From Anaerolineae bacterium (lineage in GTDB: Bacteria > Chloroflexota > Anaerolineae > UBA1429), in the NCBI GenBank assembly GCA_007118555.1, contig SKRJ01000050.1, positions 1 through 5,813 on the forward strand: a DNA stretch of 5,813 nucleotides, written 5' to 3'. Below the pieces are notes generated by a model. The model did no database searches. It had not been told where the DNA came from and was given only the letters and a program-made list of their open reading frames with translations. Position numbers and translations under genes: made by a program. Position 1 is the stretch's first letter; the number at the start of each line of letters is the position of its first letter. This document shows, in pieces, positions 1-5,813 of this stretch.

Positions 1-1402
1 CGCCGCGCAGCTTGTTTTCATCCGAGAGCAGGTCCCTGAGATAGTTGATGTGCTGCATCAGCTCGCGGTACTCTTCCTGGATGCGTCGGCGCTCCAGGGC
101 CGCCAGGCGGCGCAACTGCATATCCAGGATGGCTTGGGCCTGCTCCTCGGAAAAGTTGAACTTTTTGCGGAGGTTGTTCCTAGCCGTATCGGCTGTGCGA
201 GAGCGCCGAATCGTGTCGATCACCTCATCCAGATGATCCAGCGCGATCAGCAGGCCCTCCAGGATGTGGGCGCGCTTGAGGGCCCTGTCCAACTCAAAGC
301 GGGTGCGGCGCTCGATTACCTGATAGCGGTGGTCGATATGGTGGAGCAGGGCGCGCTTGAGCGACAGGGTGCGCGGCTCGCCATCGACCAGGGCCAGCAT
401 GTTGACGCCAAAGGTGTTCTGAAGCTGCGAGTACTTGAGCAGGGTGGCCAGCACCGGCTCCCAGCTCACCCCCCGGCGCAGCTCGATCACAATGCGGATG
501 CCGGCGCGGTCCGACTCGTCGCGCAGGTCGGCGATGCCGTCGACGCGGCCCTCGCGCACCAGCGTCGCGATGCGTCCCACCAGCGTGGACTTGTTGACCT
601 GGTAGGGCAGCTCACTCACGATGAGGGCCTGGCGGCCGCCGCCCAGCTCTTCGAGATGAATCTGCGACCGCATGACCACGCGCCCACGGCCTGTGGCATA
701 GGCCTGGCGGATCCCCTCGCTGCCCAGAATGCTGCCGCCGGTGGGGAAATCGGGGCCTTGGACAAAGCGCATCAGATCATCGAGGGTGACGTCCTCGGCC
801 TGGGCGTAATTGTCGATCAGGTACACGATGGCATCCACAATCTCGCCGATGTTGTGGGGCGGGATGTTGGTCGCCATGCCCACGGCAATGCCCCCCACGC
901 CGTTGACCAGCAGATTGGGGAGCTTGGCGGGCAGCACTGTCGGTTCCTGGAGCGAGTTGTCAAAGTTGTCGCCGAAATCCACGGCGTCCTTGTCGAGGTC
1001 TTGCAGCATCTCGCCGCCGATGGCGCTGAGGCGCGCCTCGGTGTAGCGGAGGGCCGCGGCGCCGTCGCCGTCGATGGAGCCAAAGTTGCCCTGGCCATCG
1101 ATGAGGGGATAGCGCATGGAGAATTCCTGGGCCATGCGCACCATGGCATCGTATACGGCGCTGTCGCCGTGGGGATGGTACTTGCCCAGCACCTCGCCCA
1201 CGATGCGGGCGCTCTTGCGGGTGGGGCGGTCGTGGCGCAGGCCCATATCGTGCATGGCATACAGAATGCGGCGCTGCACGGGCTTGAGCCCGTCACGCAC
1301 ATCGGGCAGCGCCCGCGACGTGATCACGCTCATGGCATAGCTCAGGTATGCCGAGCGCATCTTTTCCTCGATATCGATACGTTGTACCGTTCCCAGGTCC
1401 AT
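1..1402 (-). CDS. gyrA: DNA gyrase subunit A, N-terminal half (partial, runs off left edge)
   Basis: This is the breakage-reunion subunit of DNA gyrase, a cytoplasmic A2B2 enzyme with GyrB that introduces negative supercoils using ATP. About 467 residues are present, roughly half of a usual GyrA. The winged-helix domain carries [13 protein letters not shown] (residues 73-85) and [11 protein letters not shown] (103-113), followed by the catalytic tyrosine Y120 in ALRYTEARL. The tower segment has [12 protein letters not shown], and the coiled-coil segment has [19 protein letters not shown]. The FGSIDGD wording is typical of GyrA rather than ParC, but the C-terminal domain with the GyrA box lies outside the window, so ParC is not formally excluded. 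The start is ATG at 1402-1400, preceded by GGAAAGG five bases upstream, and the N-terminus has the usual family length. It lies 65 bp downstream of the eIF-2B-like gene, probably co-transcribed. The positions matching E. coli S83 and D87 are S81 and D85, the usual quinolone-sensitive residues. Confidence 0.95.
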   Translation of the reverse strand, partial: MDLGTVQRIDIEEKMRSAYLSYAMSVITSRALPDVRDGLKPVQRRILYAMHDMGLRHDRPTRKSARIVGEVLGKYHPHGDSAVYDAMVRMAQEFSMRYPLIDGQGNFGSIDGDGAAALRYTEARLSAIGGEMLQDLDKDAVDFGDNFDNSLQEPTVLPAKLPNLLVNGVGGIAVGMATNIPPHNIGEIVDAIVYLIDNYAQAEDVTLDDLMRFVQGPDFPTGGSILGSEGIRQAYATGRGRVVMRSQIHLEELGGGRQALIVSELPYQVNKSTLVGRIATLVREGRVDGIADLRDESDRAGIRIVIELRRGVSWEPVLATLLKYSQLQNTFGVNMLALVDGEPRTLSLKRALLHHIDHRYQVIERRTRFELDRALKRAHILEGLLIALDHLDEVIDTIRRSRTADTARNNLRKKFNFSEEQAQAILDMQLRRLAALERRRIQEEYRELMQHINYLRDLLSDENKLRG

Positions 1403-1467
1403 AGTTACCTTTCCAGAGACAGGGCAAAAGCAGCAGGATACGCGTGGGGCACGAGGGACGCTTGCGG

Positions 1468-2385
1468 CTATCGCCCTCGCAGGCCGGGAAAGATCCGCAC
1501 CTGCCTGAGGGCTGACAGGAGCTCGTCGCCCTGCAGGCGCCCTTGCTCTGTCATCACGCTGGTGATCTGATCCAGCGGGGTGACATCAAAGTAGACGTTG
1601 CTAACGGACAAACGGTCGTTGGACTCGGGCATGATCTCTTCTCGGGGGCCCGAGTCCAGATCCCGTCCACTGTAATACTCGGCGGGCATAAACTTGTCCG
1701 AGGTGCAGAGTACATATACGGGGATCTCGAGCTCGCGGGCGGCCCGTGTGAGAGCTGCGGTGCCCAGCTTGGAGACCATGCCCTGGCTCGAAATGCTATC
1801 GGCGCCGATGGCCAGAGCCCGAATCTGTGGCAACCAGCCAAAGAGCGCCATATCGACCCCCAGAGTGACCCGCATCCCTGCCCACGACAGTTCACTGGCC
1901 AGGGTTTGCCCCTCATAGTTGGGGCGTCCCTCGCTACAGTAAATAGCGCGGGCTCGGCCTTGCTCGGCCATGAGCGTGAGCGTGCGCGCCACCGTGGTGC
2001 TGCGCGAAAACGTCATGATCGTCGGATAGGCAGCAAGAACCTTGGCAGCGGACTCGGCCAGCTCCTCCAGTGTAACGGCCAGATTGGCGCGATAGTCCTG
2101 CAGGTAGGTCAACGCTCGCTGGCGCATCTCTTGTGCAGAGGCGCCCTCGGTGGCCCACAACATGCCATTGACCAGCCGGAACAGATGCGCCGAGGAGTGT
2201 CTGGCGCCGATGAGCTCGCGGCTCAGGCGCAAGAGCCATTGGCGATAGCTGGCGGCATCGCTCGGCACCGAATCGCCGATGGCGTCGATCAGCAATGTTA
2301 TCGCCCTACTGACGATTTCGTCATAGCTGGCGCGACGATCGGCGATCATCTTGTCGATCTCTTGTCGCCAACGCTTGCTAAGCAT
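1468..2385 (-). CDS. eIF-2B alpha/beta/delta family protein (MtnA / ribose-1,5-bisphosphate isomerase-like fold), function unknown
   Basis: A 305-residue protein of the superfamily containing eIF2B regulatory subunits, methylthioribose-1-phosphate isomerase (MtnA) and archaeal ribose-1,5-bisphosphate isomerase. An N-terminal helical region (about 1-110) precedes a Rossmann-like domain with ordered family motifs: [14 protein letters not shown] (from 123), [12 protein letters not shown] (152-163), GADSI (194-198) with conserved D196, SKLGT (205-209), and a C-terminal NVYFDVTP...ITSVMTEQG (263-282). The length resembles eIF2B-alpha or archaeal isomerases and is shorter than MtnA. The catalytic cysteine of the sugar-phosphate isomerases, in a T-H-C motif, appears replaced by T-F-S (S127), while the partner aspartate D196 remains, so a standard isomerase reaction is doubtful. 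I do not assign a function. I chose ATG 2385 because GAGAGG lies five bases upstream; an in-frame GTG at 2391, two codons earlier, is possible. The gene ends in TAG, 65 bp before gyrA. Confidence 0.85.
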   Translation of the reverse strand: MLSKRWRQEIDKMIADRRASYDEIVSRAITLLIDAIGDSVPSDAASYRQWLLRLSRELIGARHSSAHLFRLVNGMLWATEGASAQEMRQRALTYLQDYRANLAVTLEELAESAAKVLAAYPTIMTFSRSTTVARTLTLMAEQGRARAIYCSEGRPNYEGQTLASELSWAGMRVTLGVDMALFGWLPQIRALAIGADSISSQGMVSKLGTAALTRAARELEIPVYVLCTSDKFMPAEYYSGRDLDSGPREEIMPESNDRLSVSNVYFDVTPLDQITSVMTEQGRLQGDELLSALRQVRIFPGLRGR

Positions 2386-2390
2386 GCGCA

Positions 2391-2396
2391 CCTCTC
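2391..2396 (-). promoter_or_regulatory. Ribosome binding site deciding the start of the eIF-2B-like gene
   Basis: On the minus strand GAGAGG is followed by TGCGC and ATG, a five-base spacing. This favours ATG at 2385 over the in-frame GTG at 2391, whose first base is the last G of this element. The GTG could still use the AGG at 2399-2401, seven bases upstream of it, so both starts remain possible. Confidence 0.5.
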
Positions 2397-2459
2397 AACC
2401 TGCGCGGATCTCGCGCATCAGAAACGTGGGGGCCATCCGGGTGTGTCCATATCTGCCTG

Positions 2460-2488
2460 ATTATACTCTTGGCAGGTCGGCGCCGCAA
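2460..2488 (-). promoter_or_regulatory. Sigma-70-like promoter for the eIF-2B-like gene and gyrA
   Basis: Read on the minus strand, TTGCGG (2488-2483) is separated by 17 bp from a perfect TATAAT (2465-2460). Transcription would start near 2453 and leave a leader of roughly 68 bases before ATG 2385. It faces away from glgX and lies in the divergent intergenic region. The -35 box matches consensus only in its TTG; the -10 box and the spacing are ideal. Confidence 0.55.
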
Positions 2489-2533
2489 CCGGAACGGAAC
2501 GAGCTGCCCGTGGGTACGCGGCCCCTGTTCGCA

Positions 2534-2563
2534 TTATCTGCCTGCTGTGCCTTGTGTTATACT
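2534..2563 (+). promoter_or_regulatory. Possible extended -10 promoter for glgX
   Basis: TGTTATACT at 2555-2563 fits an extended -10 element (TGN plus TATACT, five of six consensus bases). The best -35 candidate, TTATCT at 2534-2539 with an 18 bp spacer, is weak. The predicted start near 2570 falls directly at the AGGAGG ribosome binding site, giving an unusually short leader of about 15 bases, so the true start may lie elsewhere. Confidence 0.35.
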
Positions 2564-2570
2564 GCGACGC

Positions 2571-2578
2571 AGGAGGAG
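2571..2578 (+). promoter_or_regulatory. Strong ribosome binding site deciding the glgX start
   Basis: AGGAGGAG ends six bases before ATG 2585. The same frame stays open upstream to 2351, but that extension overlaps the divergent promoter and the start of the opposing gene and does not resemble a debranching-enzyme N-terminus. This site therefore fixes the start at 2585. Confidence 0.85.
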
Positions 2579-2584
2579 AACCCC

Positions 2585-4693
2585 ATGCCAGAGTCGCGCT
2601 CGCTTTGCGTGCTGCCTGGGCGCCCTGCGCCCCTGGGCGCCACCGTCCAAGAGGGTGGCGTCAACTTTTCGCTCTTTGCCGACCGCGCTACGGCGGTCGA
2701 GTTCCTGCTCTTTGATCGCTATGATCAGGCAACGCCCTCTCATGTGGTGCGTTTGGACCCCATCGTTCACAGAACGCACTATTACTGGCATCATTTCGTG
2801 CCCGGCCTCCGGGATGGCCAGATCTATGGCTATCGCGTGTATGGCCCCTACGAGCCGCGACAGGGGCATCGCTACAACCCATCCAAGGTGCTTTTGGAGC
2901 CCTACACGCGAGCGGTGGCCTATGGCGACAATCTGTGCCGCGCCGATGCCTATGGCGATATTGACAACGCCTGCACCTCCTTCAAGTCGGTGGTCGTCGA
3001 TCTCGCAGGCTATGATTGGGGCGACGACCGCCCTCTGCAGCGGCCTATGCGCGACACCGTGATCTATGAGACCCACGTGCGCGGGCTGACGATCCATCCC
3101 TCGGCGCAGGTGCAGCATCCGGGCACCTATCGGGGCCTCATCGACAAGATCCCCTACCTCCAGTCCCTCGGCATCACGGCGGTCGAGTTCCTGCCGGTGC
3201 AACAGTTCGACCCGCAGGAAGTAGAGCGTAGCAATCCGATCACAGGCGAGCCCCTATGCAACTACTGGGGGTATGCGCAGGTGGCGTTCTTTGCGCCCCA
3301 TCAGGGCTATGCCACCGAGCCGGGCGGGCGCTCCGTGGTGGACGAGTTTCGCGACATGGTCAAGGCGCTGCATGCCGCCGGCATCGAGGTCATTCTCGAT
3401 GTGGTGTTCAACCACACGGCCGAGGGGGGCGCGTACGGCCCCACGATTTCGTTCCGGGGGCTGGCGAACGCGGCCTATTATGTTCTGGGGCAGGACAGGC
3501 GTCGCTATCTGGACTATACCGGGTGCGGGCACACCATCCGCGCGACCCATTCTGTCGTGCGCCGGCTGATCCGGCATTGCCTGCGGCACTGGGTGACAGA
3601 GTATCATATCGACGGCTTTCGGTTCGATCTGGCCTCGGCGCTCTCGCGGGATGACCGGGGGCGCCCCATGCGTGACTCGCCCCTCCTGTGGGAGATCGAG
3701 TCGGATCCGGTGCTGGCCGGCACCAAGTTGATCGCCGAGGCCTGGGATGCGGCGGGCCTGTATCAGCTCGGCGGCTTTACCGGCAACCGCTGGGCCGAGT
3801 GGAATGGGCGCTTTCGCGACGATGTGCGGCGTTTCGTGCGGGGGGATCATGGTTCGGTGCGCGATCTGGCCTGGCGCATGACGGGCAGCTTTGATCTCTT
3901 TCGCAAAAAGGACAGCTATCGATCGACACAGAGCATCAACTATGTGACGGCACACGATGGCTTTACCCTGGCCGATCTGGTCTCGTACAATCAAAAGCAC
4001 AACTGGGCCAATGGTGAGGAGAACCGGGACGGCGAGGACCACAATCATTCGTGGAACTGCGGCGTCGAGGGGCCCACCGAGGATCCCGAAATCCTGGCGC
4101 TGCGGGCTCGACAGATGCGCAACCTGCTGACCCTGCTGATGACCGCGCGGGGGACGCCCATGTTGCTGGGCGGCGACGAGTTTGCCCGCACCCAACAGGG
4201 CAACAATAACGCCTACTGTCAGGACAACGAGATCAGTTGGTATGATTGGTCGTTCGCCGAGGCCCACGGCGATCTGTTGCGCTTTGTGCAGCAGCTCACG
4301 GCCCTGCGCCGGCGCCATCCCACGCTCACCGTCGATCACCGCATGAATGGCAAGCCCTACGACCTCTTGCTCCACGAGGATGTCACTTTTCATGGTGTGC
4401 GCCTGGGCCACCCCGACTGGGGCTATTACTCGCATTCGCTCGCCATACATCTGCATGGGCAGGAGGGCGATGCGGGCTTTTATATCATCGCCAACGCTTT
4501 CTACGAGCCGCTCGAGTTCGAGTTGCCCAAGGGGATCACCTGGCACCGCATAGTGGATACGTCGCTGCCATCGCCCGAGGACATTGTCGAGGATGAGGAA
4601 CAGGCGACGGCGATTACCGGGACGACCTACTGGGTGGCCGCCCACACGGTCGTGCTCCTAAAAGAGGCTTGCCCGAAGGGTGCCCAAGAGTAG
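2585..4693 (+). CDS. glgX: Glycogen debranching enzyme GlgX (GH13 isoamylase-type)
   Basis: A cytoplasmic alpha-1,6-glucosidase that removes the short branches left on glycogen after phosphorylase action, releasing malto-oligosaccharides. The protein is 702 residues, the usual GlgX length. The N-terminal CBM48-like beta domain (about 10-135) includes GVNFSLFA and YGYRVYGPYEP. The GH13 barrel follows from about 155. Its four conserved regions are intact: DVVFNHT (272-278), GFRFDLA with nucleophile D348, LIAEAWD with acid/base E385, and VTAHDGF with the third carboxylate D458. The GlgX/isoamylase signatures NYWGY (226-230), MLLGGDEF (526-533) and QGNNNAYCQDNE (538-549) are also present. A C-terminal beta domain closes the protein and the gene ends in TAG. 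No other glycogen genes (glgA, glgB, glgC, glgP) are in view, and it is divergent from the eIF-2B-like/gyrA unit. TreX or another isoamylase-type debrancher of the same family is the main alternative. Confidence 0.95.
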   Translation: MPESRSLCVLPGRPAPLGATVQEGGVNFSLFADRATAVEFLLFDRYDQATPSHVVRLDPIVHRTHYYWHHFVPGLRDGQIYGYRVYGPYEPRQGHRYNPSKVLLEPYTRAVAYGDNLCRADAYGDIDNACTSFKSVVVDLAGYDWGDDRPLQRPMRDTVIYETHVRGLTIHPSAQVQHPGTYRGLIDKIPYLQSLGITAVEFLPVQQFDPQEVERSNPITGEPLCNYWGYAQVAFFAPHQGYATEPGGRSVVDEFRDMVKALHAAGIEVILDVVFNHTAEGGAYGPTISFRGLANAAYYVLGQDRRRYLDYTGCGHTIRATHSVVRRLIRHCLRHWVTEYHIDGFRFDLASALSRDDRGRPMRDSPLLWEIESDPVLAGTKLIAEAWDAAGLYQLGGFTGNRWAEWNGRFRDDVRRFVRGDHGSVRDLAWRMTGSFDLFRKKDSYRSTQSINYVTAHDGFTLADLVSYNQKHNWANGEENRDGEDHNHSWNCGVEGPTEDPEILALRARQMRNLLTLLMTARGTPMLLGGDEFARTQQGNNNAYCQDNEISWYDWSFAEAHGDLLRFVQQLTALRRRHPTLTVDHRMNGKPYDLLLHEDVTFHGVRLGHPDWGYYSHSLAIHLHGQEGDAGFYIIANAFYEPLEFELPKGITWHRIVDTSLPSPEDIVEDEEQATAITGTTYWVAAHTVVLLKEACPKGAQE

Positions 4694-4720
4694 CCCCCCC
4701 AGCCATGCGTGATGCGTGGA

Positions 4721-4750
4721 TTGGCTTGGCCGCGAGGCCGGCGCTACAAT
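4721..4750 (+). promoter_or_regulatory. Probable sigma-70-like promoter for selD
   Basis: TTGGCT at 4721-4726 and TACAAT at 4745-4750 (five of six consensus bases) are spaced 18 bp apart. Transcription would start near 4757, giving a leader of about 27 bases that contains the ribosome binding site. A short inverted repeat, GGCC-GCGA-GGCC (4728-4739), lies in the spacer. This suggests selD can be transcribed separately from glgX, although the genes are only 90 bp apart. Confidence 0.5.
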
Positions 4751-4783
4751 GGCATTGTGGTGTACTGCAGAGGAGCGTGTTGC

Positions 4784-5813
4784 ATGACGGTCTGTCAACC
4801 TGGCGAACCCCGCGATGCCCGCGGCCCCATTCGCCTCACCCAACTCGCCAAGGCGGCCGGTTGAGGGGGCAAACGGGCCGCCGTGGCCCTGGCGCGCGTG
4901 ACGCGCCAAATGGGTGATATATTCGACGAGGCCGAGTGGCCCGATCTGCTGGTAGGGCTGACGCTGGCCGACGATGCCGCTGCCTGGCGCCTGGACGATG
5001 GCCGGGCCCTGGTCGTGACGGTGGACTTTTTCACGCCGGTGGTGGATGACCCCTACGACTATGGCGCCATCGCCGCGGCCAACGCCCTCAGCGACATCTA
5101 TGCCATGGGCGGGCAGCCTTTTTTGGCGCTGAACCTGGCTGCCATGCCGCCCGAACTGCCCGAGGAGATCCTGCGAGACATTCTCCGGGGTGGCGCCGAA
5201 AAGGTGCGCGAGGCCGGGGCCATTGTCGCAGGCGGACACACCATCGACGATGAAGAGCCCAAGTTTGGCTATGCTGTGCTGGGCATGGGGCACCCCGAGC
5301 GCCTCGGCGTCAAATCCGGCGCGCAGCCGGGCGATCAGCTCCTCCTGACCAAGCCCCTGGGCGTGGGGATAATCACCACCGCCTCTAAGGCGGATCAGGC
5401 CGAGCCCGAGCATATGGCCACAGCCACCGAGTGGATGAAGCGCCTCAACCGGGCTGCAGCCCAGGCGTTGTCCGATATCGAGCGGCCCCATGCGGTGACC
5501 GATATCACCGGATTTGGGCTACTGGGCCATGCCTGGGAGGTGGCCGAGCGCAGTGGGGTGCGCCTCCGTTTCCACTATGACGCGCTGCCGTTCCATCCCG
5601 GCGCCCAGCGCTATGCCGACGAGCTGCTCTTTCCCGCTCTGGCCAACAGCAACCTGGCCGACTATGGCGATCACGTGAGTTTTGGGCCCGGCCTCGAGTT
5701 TGAGCAGCAACTGCTCCTCTTTACCCCAGAGACCTCAGGGGGCTTGTTGCTCTCGCTCCCCCCCCAAGAGGCAAGGCACTATATCCAGGCCGCTGCCGCC
5801 CTGGGCCAACCAG
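4784..5813 (+). CDS. selD: Selenide, water dikinase (selenophosphate synthetase) with in-frame selenocysteine codon; partial, 3' end outside window
   Basis: SelD makes monoselenophosphate from selenide and ATP, the selenium donor for selenocysteine-tRNA and selenouridine. About 343 residues are visible, close to the full length of the family. IRLTQLAKAAG (16-26) is followed by TGA at codon 27 and then GGK (28-30). This matches the E. coli segment where C17 and K20 act, so codon 27 is read as the catalytic selenocysteine and K30 as the conserved lysine. G29 stands where E. coli has C19. Downstream motifs are intact: LADDAAAW (61-68), DFFTPVVDDPYDYG (81-94), ALSDIYAMGG (101-110), AGGHTID (149-155), LTKPLG (188-193), VTDITGFGLLGH (238-249) and ETSGGLLL (316-323). 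ATG 4784 is chosen because AGAGGAG (4769-4775) lies eight bases upstream and the frame holds the N-terminal motif. No other in-frame stop occurs. The alternative, a true stop and a pseudogene, is unlikely given the position and the downstream hairpins. Confidence 0.93.
4862..4864 (+). other. In-frame TGA selenocysteine codon (Sec27 of SelD)
   Basis: The codon lies in AAG-U-GGK, exactly at the catalytic cysteine position of selenophosphate synthetases. Conserved SelD sequence runs in the same frame on both sides: IRLTQ before it, K30 and the later nucleotide-binding motifs after it. Selenocysteine at this site is known in many SelD proteins. TGA as a reassigned sense codon is less likely, because the site is the one known to take Sec and I saw no internal TGA in the other three genes. 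Confidence 0.9.
4875..4889 (+). promoter_or_regulatory. Candidate bacterial SECIS hairpin, proximal
   Basis: GGGCC (4875-4879) pairs perfectly with GGCCC (4885-4889) around a five-base loop GCCGU that begins with G. The loop starts 15 bases after the UGA, close to the apical-loop distance of the E. coli fdhF element, though the stem is only 5 bp. In the mRNA it would serve as the SelB binding site that directs selenocysteine insertion. It is directly adjacent to a second hairpin, and I cannot decide which one SelB uses. Confidence 0.5.
4890..4908 (+). promoter_or_regulatory. Candidate bacterial SECIS hairpin, distal
   Basis: TGGCGCG (4890-4896) pairs perfectly with CGCGCCA (4902-4908), a 7 bp stem around loop CGUGA whose second base is G. 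The loop lies 32 bases after the UGA. This is within the spacing generally accepted for bacterial SECIS elements, which also usually have a G among the first two loop bases. It is the more stable of the two hairpins by base-pair count and lies inside the coding frame. Confidence 0.5.

Noticed and set aside
50..1570. A long plus-strand open frame of 506 codons opposite gyrA
   Set aside because: Its translation resembles no family and it is fully antisense to clear GyrA motifs; GC-rich codon bias keeps the opposite frame open.
1543..2460. A plus-strand open frame of 305 codons opposite the eIF-2B-like gene
   Set aside because: Antisense shadow; the minus-strand product has ordered family motifs and a promoter and ribosome binding site.
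2351..2584. Upstream extension of the glgX frame by 78 codons
   Set aside because: It overlaps the opposing gene start and its promoter, lacks family similarity, and a strong AGGAGGAG site places the start at 2585.
3254..4645. A minus-strand open frame of 463 codons inside glgX
   Set aside because: It lies antisense to the GH13 catalytic regions and its translation shows no recognisable motifs.
4694..4783. A Rho-independent terminator after glgX
   Set aside because: The only hairpin, GGCC-GCGA-GGCC, has a short stem and no following T-run, and it overlaps promoter-like boxes for selD.
4862..4864. TGA as a nonsense mutation making selD a pseudogene
   Set aside because: The codon sits exactly at the catalytic Cys/Sec site, the downstream frame is intact over more than 300 codons, and SECIS-like hairpins follow.
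4658..5491. A minus-strand open frame of 277 codons opposite selD
   Set aside because: Antisense shadow of conserved SelD sequence, with no ribosome binding site or family features seen.

Overview
The window is GC-rich, densely coding bacterial DNA carrying four genes: two on the minus strand on the left, then two on the plus strand. All are chromosomal housekeeping or metabolic families (type II topoisomerase, eIF-2B-family protein, glycogen debranching enzyme, selenophosphate synthetase). I see no mobile element, CRISPR array, tRNA or rRNA. The mix is compatible with an anaerobic or facultative, glycogen-storing bacterium that makes selenoproteins. Chloroflexota is a tentative guess from the general feel of the proteins, not a demonstrated placement.

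Left, minus strand: an eIF-2B alpha/beta/delta-family protein (1468-2385) lies upstream of gyrA, which starts at 1402 and runs off the left edge of the window. The two are 65 bp apart with no obvious promoter between them, so they are probably one transcription unit. A good sigma-70-like promoter (TTGCGG, 17 bp, TATAAT) lies about 70 bp upstream of the first gene.

Middle: a divergent intergenic region of about 200 bp (2386-2584) separates this unit from glgX (2585-4693, plus strand), a complete GH13 debranching enzyme with all its catalytic residues. An extended -10 element and a strong AGGAGG site precede glgX.

Right, plus strand: after a 90 bp spacer with its own promoter-like elements comes selD (4784 to beyond the right edge). 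Its reading frame is interrupted only by an in-frame TGA at 4862-4864, exactly where the catalytic cysteine of selenophosphate synthetase belongs, and two adjacent perfect hairpins follow it at once. This is best read as a selenocysteine-containing SelD with a bacterial SECIS element, so the enzyme that makes the selenium donor is itself a selenoprotein. Ordinary gene calling would split or truncate this gene, and it is the most interesting item in the window.
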